Part shown: piece after piece, positions 29,344-37,670 of the stretch
Position numbering within the stretch: the stretch's first letter is position 1
Layout of the letters: every line of letters begins with the position of its first letter
NCBI RefSeq assembly: GCF_000327065.1
Contig: NC_019936.1
Span: forward strand, 2,187,001 to 2,251,000
Direction: 5' to 3'
Length of the DNA stretch: 64,000 nt
Origin: Stutzerimonas stutzeri RCH2
GTDB taxonomy: Bacteria; Pseudomonadota; Gammaproteobacteria; Pseudomonadales; Pseudomonadaceae
Program-made: the position numbers and the translations under genes
The notes under the pieces: model-generated
Told to the model about the DNA's origin: nothing
The model's input: the letters and a program-made list of their open reading frames with translations, nothing else
The model's database searches: none

Positions 29344-29371
29344 AAAAAGCCCGCCTATTGGCGGGCTTTTT
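29344..29371. terminator. Strong bidirectional terminator
   Basis: A 12-bp stem (AAAAAGCCCGCC / GGCGGGCTTTTT) with a TATT loop and T-runs in both directions. It ends the 33-residue ORF and, on the other strand, the cysI-DUF934 transcript whose stop is at 29397. Confidence 0.92.
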
Positions 29372-29396
29372 ATTTGCCGGTTCGACTGGGCTGGTA

Positions 29397-29897
29397 TCAG
29401 CCCTGACGGCGCCGGAACAGCGGGCGCTCGTCATCCGCCGCAGCCTGATAGGTCACTGAAAAGTCCTTCAACCCTTCCAGCGCGTCGACCGGATCGCGGT
29501 CTGCACGAATGGCAAAGGCATCGAAGCCGCAGCGACGCATGTAGAACAGTTGGTCACGCAGCACGTCACCGATGGCGCGAATTTCGCCCTTGTAGCCATA
29601 GCGCTCACGCAGCAGACGGGCACTGGAATAGTGGCGGCCATCGGTGAAGCTCGGGAAATTCAAGGCGATGACCTGGAAATGCTGCAGATCGTCGGCGATT
29701 TCTTCGACCTGTTCATGCGCATCGAGCCATACGCCGAGGCCGCCATCACGGGCTTTCAACGCATGGGCGTGATCTAGCCACAGATGCAGCGGAACGATCA
29801 GGTCGTCGCTATTGCACAGGTCGTCGAGCGTCTGCTCCTTGGGTAGCAGGTGCCAGGTTTCGTCGACCAGCTGATCGTTCTTAATGATTCGCTGCAT
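29397..29897 (-). CDS. DUF934 protein, sulfite reductase partner
   Basis: 166 residues. DUF934 family, regularly found after ferredoxin-type sulfite reductase genes: LIVPLHLWLDHAHAL, ALNFPSFTDGRHYSSARLLRERYGYKGEIRAIGDVLRDQLFYMRRCGFDAF. The exact role is unestablished; linkage suggests assembly of, or electron delivery to, CysI. ATG 29897 lies inside the cysI end, giving a 17-base overlap and probable coupling. Confidence 0.88.
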   Translation of the reverse strand: MQRIIKNDQLVDETWHLLPKEQTLDDLCNSDDLIVPLHLWLDHAHALKARDGGLGVWLDAHEQVEEIADDLQHFQVIALNFPSFTDGRHYSSARLLRERYGYKGEIRAIGDVLRDQLFYMRRCGFDAFAIRADRDPVDALEGLKDFSVTYQAAADDERPLFRRRQG

Positions 29898-31539
29898 AGA
29901 CGCGCTCCTTGAAGGGATCAATGCCGATGCGGCGGTAAGTGTCGATGAACTGTTCATCTTCGGTACGCTGCTCCACGTAAACGTTGATGATCTTTTCGAT
30001 CACGTCGGGCATCGAGTCCTGGGCGAAGGATGGGCCGAGAATCTGGCCGAGGCTCGCGTCACGGCCGGAACTGCCGCCCAACGAGACCTGATAGAACTCC
30101 GCGCCCTTCTTGTCCACACCGAGGATGCCGATATGGCCGATATGGTGGTGGCCACAGGCGTTCATGCAGCCTGAGATGTTCAGGTCAATGTTGCCCAGGT
30201 CAAACAGGTAGTCGAGGTTGTCGAAGCGGCGCTGGATGGATTCGGCGATCGGAATCGACTTGGCATTGGCCAGCGAGCAGAAGTCGCCGCCAGGGCAGCA
30301 GATGATGTCGGTCAGCAGGCCGATGTTCGGCGTAGCCAGACCCAGCTCGCGCAGTTCGTGCCAGAGCTCGAACAGCTTGGCCTGCTCGACGTCGGCCAGG
30401 ATCATGTTCTGCTCGTGGGAGTTGCGCACCTCACCGAAGCTATAGCGATCAGCCAGGTCGGCGATGGCGTCGAGCTGCTTGTCGGTGACGTCGCCAGGTG
30501 CCACGCCAGTGCTCTTCAGCGAGAGGGTGACTGCCGCGTAACCGGGCTTCTTGTGCGCGACCACGTTGCGCTGGCGCCAGCGGGCGAAGCCCGGATGCTC
30601 GACGCCCAGTTGGGCGAGGGCCGCGTCTTGATCTTCCAGCGCCTTGTATGCCGGATCGACGAAGAACTTGCTGACTCGCTGAACTTCAGCTTCGGTCAAT
30701 GTTGTCGGACCGTCCTTCAGGTGTGCCCATTCGGCATCGACGCGCTCGGCGAACACTTCCGGGGTCAGTGCCTTCACCAGGATCTTGATGCGGGCCTTGA
30801 ACTTGTTGTCACGACGGCCATAGCGGTTATAGACCCGCAGAATGGCGTCTAGGTAACTCAGCAGGTGCTGCCAAGGCAGGAACTCGTTGATGAAACTGCC
30901 GACAATCGGGGTCCGGCCGAGGCCGCCACCAACCGAGACGCGGAAGCCAAGTTCGCCAGCCTCGTTCTTCACTGCTTCCAGGCCGATGTCGTGTACTTCG
31001 ATGGCGGCGCGGTCGCTGACCGCACCGTTGACGGCGATCTTGAACTTGCGCGGCAGGAAGGCGAATTCGGGGTGGAAGGTCGACCACTGGCGGATGATCT
31101 CGCACCATGGTCGTGGATCGATCAGTTCGTCCTTGGCGACACCGGCGAACTGGTCGGTCGTGGTATTGCGGATGCAGTTGCCGCTGGTCTGGATGGCGTG
31201 CATCTGCACGGTGGCCAGCTCGGCGAGAATCTCCGGCACGTCTTCCAACTCAGGCCAGTTGAACTGCACATTGGTCCGGGTGCTGATGTGCGCGTAGCCC
31301 TTGTCGTAATGACGCGCGATCTCGGCCAGCTTGCGTACCTGGGTGGAGGAGAGCAGGCCATAGGGCACGGCAACGCGCAGCATGGGCGCGTAGCGCTGGA
31401 TGTACAGGCCATTCTGCAGACGCAGCGGGCGGAATTCTTCATCAGCGAGTTCGCCGGCCAGGAAGCGGCGGGTCTGGTCGCGGAACTGCCGGACCCGATC
31501 CTCGATGATGTGTTGGTCGTACTGATCGTAAACGTACAT
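29881..31539 (-). CDS. cysI: Assimilatory sulfite reductase, siroheme/[4Fe-4S] haemoprotein
   Basis: 552 residues. Two ferredoxin-like/siroheme repeats; the cluster ligands are in CCPGGDFCSLANAKS (about residues 413-427) and NISGCMNACGHHHIG (about 450-465). NTTTDQFAGV and SVGGGLGRTPIVGSF line the siroheme pocket. It reduces sulfite to sulfide for cysteine synthesis. The single-chain form with DUF934, instead of a CysJ flavoprotein, is the common Pseudomonas arrangement. ATG 31539 gives MYVYDQYDQHIIEDRVRQFR; upstream codons belong to the promoter region, which carries an AT-rich palindrome. Confidence 0.93.
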   Translation of the reverse strand: MYVYDQYDQHIIEDRVRQFRDQTRRFLAGELADEEFRPLRLQNGLYIQRYAPMLRVAVPYGLLSSTQVRKLAEIARHYDKGYAHISTRTNVQFNWPELEDVPEILAELATVQMHAIQTSGNCIRNTTTDQFAGVAKDELIDPRPWCEIIRQWSTFHPEFAFLPRKFKIAVNGAVSDRAAIEVHDIGLEAVKNEAGELGFRVSVGGGLGRTPIVGSFINEFLPWQHLLSYLDAILRVYNRYGRRDNKFKARIKILVKALTPEVFAERVDAEWAHLKDGPTTLTEAEVQRVSKFFVDPAYKALEDQDAALAQLGVEHPGFARWRQRNVVAHKKPGYAAVTLSLKSTGVAPGDVTDKQLDAIADLADRYSFGEVRNSHEQNMILADVEQAKLFELWHELRELGLATPNIGLLTDIICCPGGDFCSLANAKSIPIAESIQRRFDNLDYLFDLGNIDLNISGCMNACGHHHIGHIGILGVDKKGAEFYQVSLGGSSGRDASLGQILGPSFAQDSMPDVIEKIINVYVEQRTEDEQFIDTYRRIGIDPFKERVYAANH

Positions 31540-31654
31540 AAATGTCCTGTTTTCAGGCTGTCTACAGCATTCGCGCGCACGGCCGCGCACCCAATTAGGG
31601 AGGGCGGCACGATACCAGCTCGTGGTTATGCGCAAAAGTGAAGTTTGGGAATAT

Positions 31655-31667
31655 GTTTAGACTAAAC
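31655..31667. promoter_or_regulatory. 13-bp perfect palindrome upstream of cysI
   Basis: GTTTAGACTAAAC lies 116 bases upstream of the cysI start, in the 236-base divergent gap before the peptide at 31776. A second short dyad, GGCTTATAGCC, follows at 31679-31689. A CysB or other activator site is possible; the regulator is not identified. Confidence 0.4.
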
Positions 31668-31775
31668 CAGTCGAAATTGGCTTATAGCCGTGTGCGCTTG
31701 AGCAACCGCGATACGTGGTCTTAACTCGGTAAATGCAGGCTATCGATGTAATCGAACTGTCAGAGGAGAAGTCCC

Positions 31776-31877
31776 GTGAGAAACGACCAGCGCGACAGTG
31801 TAGTGGACGCTGCGGCGATCTTCAGCTTGATCATGCTTGCGGTAGGGACCGCGATATTCTGGGTCAGCCATCAGTAG
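31776..31877 (+). CDS. Predicted 33-residue single-pass membrane peptide
   Basis: GTG at 31776 follows GAGGAGAAG, among the best ribosome-binding sites in the window. The 33 residues are a charged N-terminus (RNDQRDSVVD) and one transmembrane helix (AAAIFSLIMLAVGTAIFWV) ending in SHQ. It stops six bases before the convergent DUF2970 stop. Function unknown; length and topology resemble other bacterial single-helix regulators of membrane complexes, which is only an analogy. Confidence 0.65.
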   Translation: MRNDQRDSVVDAAAIFSLIMLAVGTAIFWVSHQ

Positions 31878-31883
31878 CGACCA

Positions 31884-32096
31884 TCAGCCGACTAGGTACA
31901 GCACCAGTTTGACCAATCCGAGGATCAGCAGCACGAACAGCGCGGTGAAGCCTACGCCAAGAATGATGAAGTGGCTGGGTTTGCCGTGGCTGAAATCGCG
32001 AGCCCTGTTCTTGCCGCTCTGCACGCCCAGCGCAGCCGCCAGTACGCTGCCAAGCATCTCACGTAGCGTCAGGCTTTTTTCCTGCTCATCTTTCAT
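31884..32096 (-). CDS. DUF2970 small membrane protein
   Basis: 70 residues. DUF2970 features are LREMLGSVLAAALGVQSGKNRARDF, a conserved HGKPSHFI, and one C-terminal membrane helix (residues about 45-68). The function of the family is unknown. It is read toward the 33-residue peptide gene, stop to stop. Confidence 0.85.
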   Translation of the reverse strand: MKDEQEKSLTLREMLGSVLAAALGVQSGKNRARDFSHGKPSHFIILGVGFTALFVLLILGLVKLVLYLVG

Positions 32097-32235
32097 GGCT
32101 GCCTCGGATGGGGACTTTTTCGAAGTCTAGCCGAGCGTGGCAAAGGTGATCGGGCGGAAGTGAAAGAGAGGGGGCGCGAAGAGTCGCGCTTGGCGGAAAG
32201 CCGGGACCGGCCTGTCGTGTCCGGCCCCGCTATCG

Positions 32236-32766
32236 TTACTCGGCTTGAACAGCGATGGTTTTCGCACCATCGGCAGAGCCCGGCTGCTTGGGCAACGAAA
32301 GGCGCAACACGCCCTTGCCGAATTTCGCATCGATCTTGTCGCGGTCTACGCCTTCAGGCAGCGCAAAGCTGCGCTGGAAGCTGCCGTAGGATCGTTCGGA
32401 AAGGTGATAGCCGTCCTTCTCTTCCTTGTGTTCCTGGCGCTTTTCGCCCTTGATGACCAAGCTGTTGCCGACCAGTTTTACCTCGACGTCCTTCTCATCC
32501 AGGCCGGGTAGTTCCGCAGTGATCTCGAAGGCGTTTTCCTTCTCGACAACATCCACCACCGGCATGCGGCTGGGACCGCCTTGCCACAGCGGAGTAGTCT
32601 CCATGCCATGGCGGCTGAAAGGCAGATGCCAGGGCCGTTCGAAATCGTCGAAAAGTAGGTCTACCTGTCGGCGCAGGGAGTCAAAGGGGCGCCAGGGCTC
32701 CTGGGGCGCAGACGTGATCTTCTTTTCGTCCGTTGATACGGGCGGTTTGTTCGAAGCCTCGTTCAT
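32236..32766 (-). CDS. Small heat-shock protein, Hsp20 family
   Basis: 176 residues. The alpha-crystallin domain spans about 60-170: AFEITAELPGLDEKDVEVKL, then GEKRQEHKEEKDGYHLSERSYGSFQRSFALP and FGKGVLRLSLPK, the GVL motif. The N-terminus is long and hydrophilic. It acts as an ATP-independent holdase. CAGGAGT precedes the ATG. On the minus strand CTTGCC (32891-32886) and CCAAAT, 15 bases apart, are a weak match to a sigma-32 promoter, so heat regulation is only possible. Confidence 0.92.
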   Translation of the reverse strand: MNEASNKPPVSTDEKKITSAPQEPWRPFDSLRRQVDLLFDDFERPWHLPFSRHGMETTPLWQGGPSRMPVVDVVEKENAFEITAELPGLDEKDVEVKLVGNSLVIKGEKRQEHKEEKDGYHLSERSYGSFQRSFALPEGVDRDKIDAKFGKGVLRLSLPKQPGSADGAKTIAVQAE

Positions 32767-32910
32767 TTCGCAAACTCCTGGGAAGCTCGTGAAGTTAACA
32801 GCGCATTCAGTTTTCACCCGCTGTACAGAACCCGGTTTGATTCTGATCAACGGCGGCCCCACTAATTTGGCGATGCCGCGCAAGCGGCAAGGACTCCTGG
32901 GCACCTTTGC

Positions 32911-33360
32911 TCAAAGGCTCTGCTTGAACCAGTCCCACAGCCCCAGCGAGAAGCCTGGGAACAGATTGATGCCCAGAGCGGACTTGAGCAGATAAAGAAT
33001 CACCAGGCCGACCAGGCCGGAGAACAACAGGAATACGGTAGCCAACGCTGCCTTGGCGATCAGCGAGAGGTTTTGTTGCGGGCGCGTCAGGTTTCGCTTG
33101 TTGCGCCCAGCAACGATCGCGAAGTAGTAGCGATCGCTCCACAACCGTATGGTGCCGCGCAGATCGACCCGATGCCTGACCCAGGAGCGCGCGCCAAATA
33201 CGCTGCGTAGTGCGTCGAGCTGCTCTTCGCTGAAGGATTCACGCAGATGTTCCGGCAGGCGCTGTTTCAGCCCCCGAATGAACGGGTCCTGATCAACGGG
33301 CAGGTCCGAATAGGGCTTGGGGTAGGGCGTGTGTTCTTCATCTACTTCGGGTGACGGCAT
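32911..33360 (-). CDS. Membrane protein of unknown function next to the LRR kinase
   Basis: 149 residues from ATG 33360. The first 95 residues are soluble and charged (EEHTPYPKPYSDLP, RYYFAIVAGRNKRN), and one or two membrane helices follow (AKAALATVFLLFSGLVGLVILYLL, INLFPGFSLG). A much longer in-frame ORF reaching 33783 reads through the kinase gene in another frame and is spurious. It begins 25 bases after the kinase stop, same strand, so the two are probably co-transcribed. Similar proteins exist in Pseudomonas at this place; no function is known to me. Confidence 0.75.
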   Translation of the reverse strand: MPSPEVDEEHTPYPKPYSDLPVDQDPFIRGLKQRLPEHLRESFSEEQLDALRSVFGARSWVRHRVDLRGTIRLWSDRYYFAIVAGRNKRNLTRPQQNLSLIAKAALATVFLLFSGLVGLVILYLLKSALGINLFPGFSLGLWDWFKQSL

Positions 33361-33385
33361 TGCGAGGTCGCTCCGGTAAGGCGCG

Positions 33386-34702
33386 TCAGAGCGCGGCGAG
33401 TGTGGTGGCCAGCTGGTGGAAATGGGGGCGGTGTTCCGGTTGCTCGGATAAGCACTGGTTCTGTAGTTCGAGCAGGGTGCCACGGCGCCGGTCGCCATCG
33501 AAGCCAGGGCAGCGTTGCAGCAATTCCTCCAGCAGGCAACCGAAGGCGCGGGATTCGATGCGCTGCAGTGCGCGTCCGGTGGTGCTTTCCGGCTCGAAGA
33601 AGGATGCCGCCCCGAAATCGCTAAGCAGGCAAGTGCCCTGAGCATTGACCAGCAGGTTGTGGGCGTAAAGGTCGCCGTGCAGGATGCCGCGCTGGTGCAG
33701 GTGTGCCACTGCGGATGCCGCTCCGCGGGCGATGCGCAACGCCTGATCGAGGCTGAACGTAAGATCATCGGCATAGCAGTCACGCGTGCAGCTGGCCAGG
33801 GAAGGCGGACCAGCCAGTGGCTGGAAGGCCGGCTCGACCAGATCCATCAGTAGCCCCGGCGTTTGACCCGACTGATCAGCCAGCGGCCCGGCAACATCGA
33901 TCAGGTTTGGATGGGCGCCAGCGGCCACGCAGGCGGCCATCTCGCTATGGGGTAGGCCATCACTGGTGACGTGGCCCTTGAACTGTTTGGCAGCCATCTG
34001 CTTGGGCGGCTGTCCGCTCTGCTGCCACTCGGCACGGTAGATGATGCCGGATGCGCCCTGGCCCAGCTGCTCATGCAGGACGACCTGCTCGCGCGGGATC
34101 GCCGGTAGTGAGTGGCGAGCGAGGCTGATCGCTTCGTTGGCATCGCTGAAAGAGTTGCCCGCAGCGGCCAGCCAACTGAGTCGTGGCAGCGTCAGCAGCC
34201 AGGCGGGCAGCGCTGGCAGGCGGTTGGCGGCGATGCGCAGCAATTCCAGGTTGACGCAATTGGCCAGCGTATCCGGCAGCGAAGACAGCTGATTGCCAGC
34301 GAGCATCAGTTTTTGCAAGCGTCGGCAGGTGTCGATCTCGTCAGGTAACGCTTGTAGCTGGTTGTCGGTGAGGATCAGCCAGCGCAACGCCGGCGGCAAC
34401 GCGGCGGCGGGCAGATGGCGGATCTGGTTGGCCTTGAAGCCGATCATCTCGAGCTGCTCGCAGTCGCCGAGGCAATCCGGCACCTCGGTGAAGAGGTTGT
34501 CCGAGCAGAACAGGATGCGCAGCTTGCGCAGGCGAGACAGGTCGGACGGCAGGCTCTTGAGTTGGTTGCCGGAGAGATTGAGTACTTCCAGCGTATCGGC
34601 GAGATCGAAGATCGCCTCCGGAAAGCTCTGCAGGCCGGCCGAGAGATCGAGACGGCGGATTCCGGCCAGCTCGCCGCGTTCCAGTTGTTCTAATGTATGC
34701 AT
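33386..34702 (-). CDS. Leucine-rich-repeat protein fused to a Hanks-type protein kinase
   Basis: 438 residues. Residues 15-185 hold about seven LRRs (LEVLNLSGNQLKSLP, LRWLILTDNQLQALP, LQKLMLAGNQLSSLP). A kinase domain follows: glycine loop LGQGASG at 213-219, ATP lysine Lys239, catalytic loop HGDLYAHN at 342-349 (Gly replaces the usual Arg of HRD) and DFG at 362-364. It should be active by residues, but the HGD loop puts it outside typical Ser/Thr kinases. There is no signal peptide or membrane segment, so it is cytosolic. Lineage, substrate and ligand are unknown. Confidence 0.85.
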   Translation of the reverse strand: MHTLEQLERGELAGIRRLDLSAGLQSFPEAIFDLADTLEVLNLSGNQLKSLPSDLSRLRKLRILFCSDNLFTEVPDCLGDCEQLEMIGFKANQIRHLPAAALPPALRWLILTDNQLQALPDEIDTCRRLQKLMLAGNQLSSLPDTLANCVNLELLRIAANRLPALPAWLLTLPRLSWLAAAGNSFSDANEAISLARHSLPAIPREQVVLHEQLGQGASGIIYRAEWQQSGQPPKQMAAKQFKGHVTSDGLPHSEMAACVAAGAHPNLIDVAGPLADQSGQTPGLLMDLVEPAFQPLAGPPSLASCTRDCYADDLTFSLDQALRIARGAASAVAHLHQRGILHGDLYAHNLLVNAQGTCLLSDFGAASFFEPESTTGRALQRIESRAFGCLLEELLQRCPGFDGDRRRGTLLELQNQCLSEQPEHRPHFHQLATTLAAL

Positions 34703-34785
34703 GCGGATTTGCGCTTTCCTTGCTGTATGAGGCCGAGCGGGCCGTCGATCGTATTGCGCTGGGACAGTGACTCGGGCCTGCGGGT

Positions 34786-35826
34786 TCAGGCGCCGCGATC
34801 AACGCGCCGCTTGCGATCTAGCGCTTGCTCGGCGCGGGCACGGAGCTGGCCGCAACCGCCATCGATGTCCTGGCCGGCCGAATTGCGAACCTTGGTCAAC
34901 ACGCCGCGGCTGTGCAGGTAACGCACGATCTGCACGATGCGCTCGCCATCAGGACGCTGGTATTCGTCGTCTTCCAGACTGTTGTAGGGGATCAGGTTCA
35001 TCACCGCGTACTTGCCCTTGAGCAGGCGCAGGATGCCATCCATCTCATCCTGGTTGTCGTTGATGCCCTTGAGCAGTGTCCACTGATACTGGATCGGGAA
35101 TCCGGTCGCGCGGGCGTAGGCTTCGCCGAGGTCGACCAGTTCGTCGGGAGCGATCTGCGGCGCCCGCGGCAGCAGCGCCTGACGCAACGCCGCATCGGTG
35201 CTGTGCAGCGACAGGGCCAGCGCCGGCTTTACCCGTTGCTGCGGCAGACGCTCGAACACGCGCATGTCGCCGACGGTGGAGAACACCAGGTTCTTGTGGC
35301 CGATGCCGCCGTCGGTGCCGAGCAGGTCGATGGCCTCGAGCACGTTGTCGAGATTGTGGGCGGGCTCGCCCATGCCCATGAACACCACCTTCTTTACCGG
35401 GCGGAAGCGTCGGGCGAGGGCGACCTGGGCGACGATTTCGGCGCTGCCCAGCTGACGTAGCAGGCCGCTCTTGCCGGTCATGCAGAACACGCAGCCCACC
35501 GCGCAGCCGACCTGGCTGGACACGCACAGGCCGTCGCGCGGCAGCAGGACGCTTTCCACCATCTGCCCATCGGCCAGCTCCACCAGCAGGCGTGCCGAGC
35601 CGTCGGCCGCTGGGTGTTCGGAGCGCAGCCGCGCCAGACCATCAATTTCGGCGTTAAGCGCCGGCAGGCCTTCGCGCACGCTCAGCGGCAGGAAGTCCTC
35701 GGCCTGTTGCTGGCGGCGGCCCACATCGAGCGGCAGACCCTTGAGCCAGGCACGGGTCATTCGCCCGATATGACGGGGCTTGGCGCCGATGTCGGCGAGG
35801 CGTTGCTGCAGGTCTGGGATTCGCAT
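34786..35826 (-). CDS. RlmN-family radical SAM protein (paralogue of the rRNA/tRNA adenine C2-methyltransferase)
   Basis: 346 residues. The cluster motif is Cys108, Cys112 and Cys115 (CAVGCVFC); Cys101 and Cys325 (DGGCGQL) match E. coli RlmN Cys118 and the methyl-carrying Cys355. MGMGEPAHN and STVG complete the SAM site, so the full two-step methyl-transfer chemistry looks possible. Pseudomonas usually also has a canonical rlmN next to ndk/pilF elsewhere, so this second copy may modify a different RNA. Not an assigned Cfr resistance enzyme. Confidence 0.85.
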   Translation of the reverse strand: MRIPDLQQRLADIGAKPRHIGRMTRAWLKGLPLDVGRRQQQAEDFLPLSVREGLPALNAEIDGLARLRSEHPAADGSARLLVELADGQMVESVLLPRDGLCVSSQVGCAVGCVFCMTGKSGLLRQLGSAEIVAQVALARRFRPVKKVVFMGMGEPAHNLDNVLEAIDLLGTDGGIGHKNLVFSTVGDMRVFERLPQQRVKPALALSLHSTDAALRQALLPRAPQIAPDELVDLGEAYARATGFPIQYQWTLLKGINDNQDEMDGILRLLKGKYAVMNLIPYNSLEDDEYQRPDGERIVQIVRYLHSRGVLTKVRNSAGQDIDGGCGQLRARAEQALDRKRRVDRGA

Positions 35827-35848
35827 AGGGCGCGCATTCTATCCGGGG

Positions 35849-36997
35849 TCACGCGGTGAAGCGACGGCAGAACGGCACGATGCCGACCAGCAGGACGGCG
35901 AGCAGCGCGAACGCCATGCCCAGCGAGCTGAAATGCGCGACCACGCCCATCATCGCCGGACCGGCGAGGACACCGGCGAAACCGATGGTGGTCGCCACGG
36001 TGACGGCCAGTTGCACCGGCATGCCGTCCTGCCGGCTCAAGGAGGAAATCAGCACCGGCGAGACGTTGGCGCAACCCAGCCCGCACAAGCCGTAGCCGAT
36101 CAGTGCCACGGCCCAGTGCTCGGCAGCAAGGCTCAGGACGATGCCGAAGGCAGCGACCAGACCACCAAAGGCGATGACGCGCGCCGTGCCGAGTGCATTG
36201 ACCAGCGGGCCGCCAGCGAAACGCGCGATGGTCACCATGAGGGCGAAGGCTGCGTAACCCAGGCCGCCCTTGGCCACTTCGAGGCCTTTCTTTCCGGTCA
36301 GGTAAAGCGCGCTCCAGTCCAGCACAGCGCCTTCGGCCAGATACACGACGAAGCACATCAGGCCTACAAGCAGCACGATGGCGGTGGGCCGCACGAACGC
36401 AAAGCCGCCGCCCGGCGCACGATTCGGCAGAAAGCCGCGGGCCAGCCCAAGATTCGCCACAACGATCAGCCCGATCATCAGAAAGCTGCCAATCTCCGGC
36501 GCCAGGCCGAGGGTCAGCAGGCCGGTGAATATCAGCGCGCCACTGATGGCCCCAAGGCTGTACATGCCATGGAAGTTCGACATCAGCCGGCGACCGACGG
36601 CGGTTTCCACCAGCACCGCCTGAATGTTCATGATCACATCGATGACGCCCAGGCTGCCGCCGAAGCAGAACAGTGCAAGGGCCAGCAGCCACATCGATTC
36701 GGTCAGTGCCATCCCGGCCAGGGCCAACGCCAGCAGCACGACGCTACACAGCTGCACTGGACGGATGCCCCAGCGGCCTACCAATACGCCGGACAGTGGC
36801 ATCCAAGTCAGCGAGCCGACGCCAATGCAGAGCAGCAAAAGGCCGAACACCGCATCGGTCATCTCGATGCGTTCGCGCACATAGGGCACCAGTGGCGCCC
36901 AGACGGACAGGCCGAAGCCGGCCATGAAGAAACCGCAACGGGTTGCGTTGCGCACGATGGGGGTATCGATCTGAACGGTGTTACGGACCGCAGACAT
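35849..36997 (-). CDS. Major facilitator superfamily transporter
   Basis: 382 residues, twelve predicted helices. The loop 2-3 motif reads GVLVGRWGIRPV. It resembles YbjJ/fucose-permease-like MFS proteins, including FFMAGFGLSVWAPLVPYV at the first helix. The substrate is unknown. ATG 36997 has GAGGAA eight bases upstream; 81 in-frame codons further upstream are intergenic. It lies 22 bases upstream of the RlmN paralogue on the same strand. Confidence 0.88.
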   Translation of the reverse strand: MSAVRNTVQIDTPIVRNATRCGFFMAGFGLSVWAPLVPYVRERIEMTDAVFGLLLLCIGVGSLTWMPLSGVLVGRWGIRPVQLCSVVLLALALAGMALTESMWLLALALFCFGGSLGVIDVIMNIQAVLVETAVGRRLMSNFHGMYSLGAISGALIFTGLLTLGLAPEIGSFLMIGLIVVANLGLARGFLPNRAPGGGFAFVRPTAIVLLVGLMCFVVYLAEGAVLDWSALYLTGKKGLEVAKGGLGYAAFALMVTIARFAGGPLVNALGTARVIAFGGLVAAFGIVLSLAAEHWAVALIGYGLCGLGCANVSPVLISSLSRQDGMPVQLAVTVATTIGFAGVLAGPAMMGVVAHFSSLGMAFALLAVLLVGIVPFCRRFTA

Positions 36998-37327
36998 GGG
37001 CGGCATTCCTCGATTGACTGATTGACAGCGTGGATGGCAGCGCGACGAGCTGCGTATCACCACAGGGCCAGCAATCCGGTATCGAAGAGAAACAGCAGTC
37101 GGCTTCCCGCGGGCAGGCATGAAGAGCAGGGAAATGACGTGCTGGGCATGGACGAGGCAGTTATTGAGCAGACGGGGCAGAGGATACACAAGCCAGCCTG
37201 CGGCACAACACAACCCGCCCGCAAGAGCACCCATCAGCATGCCGCTCCGACTTCATCGGGCGCGATTCGCGGGATACGCATGCTATCGTTGTCCGCTTTG
37301 TTGCCATGTGCGCTGCCGGAGCAGTCG
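36998..37327. other. Gene-free divergent promoter region
   Basis: About 330 bases between the MFS gene and the DUF1883 gene. Open frames here are extensions of the two neighbours without ribosome-binding sites. I see no strong hairpin or known operator. Confidence 0.6.
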
Positions 37328-37627
37328 ATGAAGTTCATACACCAGCGCGAGCACCTCAACGAGGACGATATCGTCGTCATCGAATGCTCGCAGACCTGCA
37401 ACATCCGCCTGATGAACGATGCGAATTTCCGCAGTTTCAAGAACGGCGGGCGCCACACCTACCACGGTGGTGCGTTCGATAAATTCCCGGCGAAGATCGT
37501 GGTGCCGAGCACCGGCTTCTGGAACATCACGATCGATACGGTTACCCGGCGGCCGATCAGCGTGACGCGCAAACCGAACCTCAGCCACTCGATCAGGGTC
37601 ATTCGACGGTCCCCCTCGCGTCTGTAA
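37328..37627 (+). CDS. DUF1883 protein
   Basis: 99 residues. DUF1883 marks: MKFIHQREHLNEDDIVVIECSQTCNIRLMNDANF, YHGGAFDKFPAKIVVPSTGFWNITID. A small all-beta fold; the function is unknown, although this domain also appears fused to TIR and other signalling domains. It ends in a basic tail (SHSIRVIRRSPSRL). Only ATG 37328 fits the family start. The ribosome-binding site GGAGCAG lies just upstream. Confidence 0.85.
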   Translation: MKFIHQREHLNEDDIVVIECSQTCNIRLMNDANFRSFKNGGRHTYHGGAFDKFPAKIVVPSTGFWNITIDTVTRRPISVTRKPNLSHSIRVIRRSPSRL

Positions 37628-37670
37628 TCGCCAAACTGGACTGTGAGGACAACGAACAGGAAGCGACGTT

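Noticed and set aside
33361..33783. Longer form of the membrane-protein gene beginning at 33783
   Set aside because: The extra 141 codons overlap the kinase domain in another frame and show no conserved features.
35780..37021. 413-codon plus-strand frame opposite the MFS gene
   Set aside because: Low-complexity Gln/His-rich translation typical of an antisense frame; the transporter has twelve clear helices.
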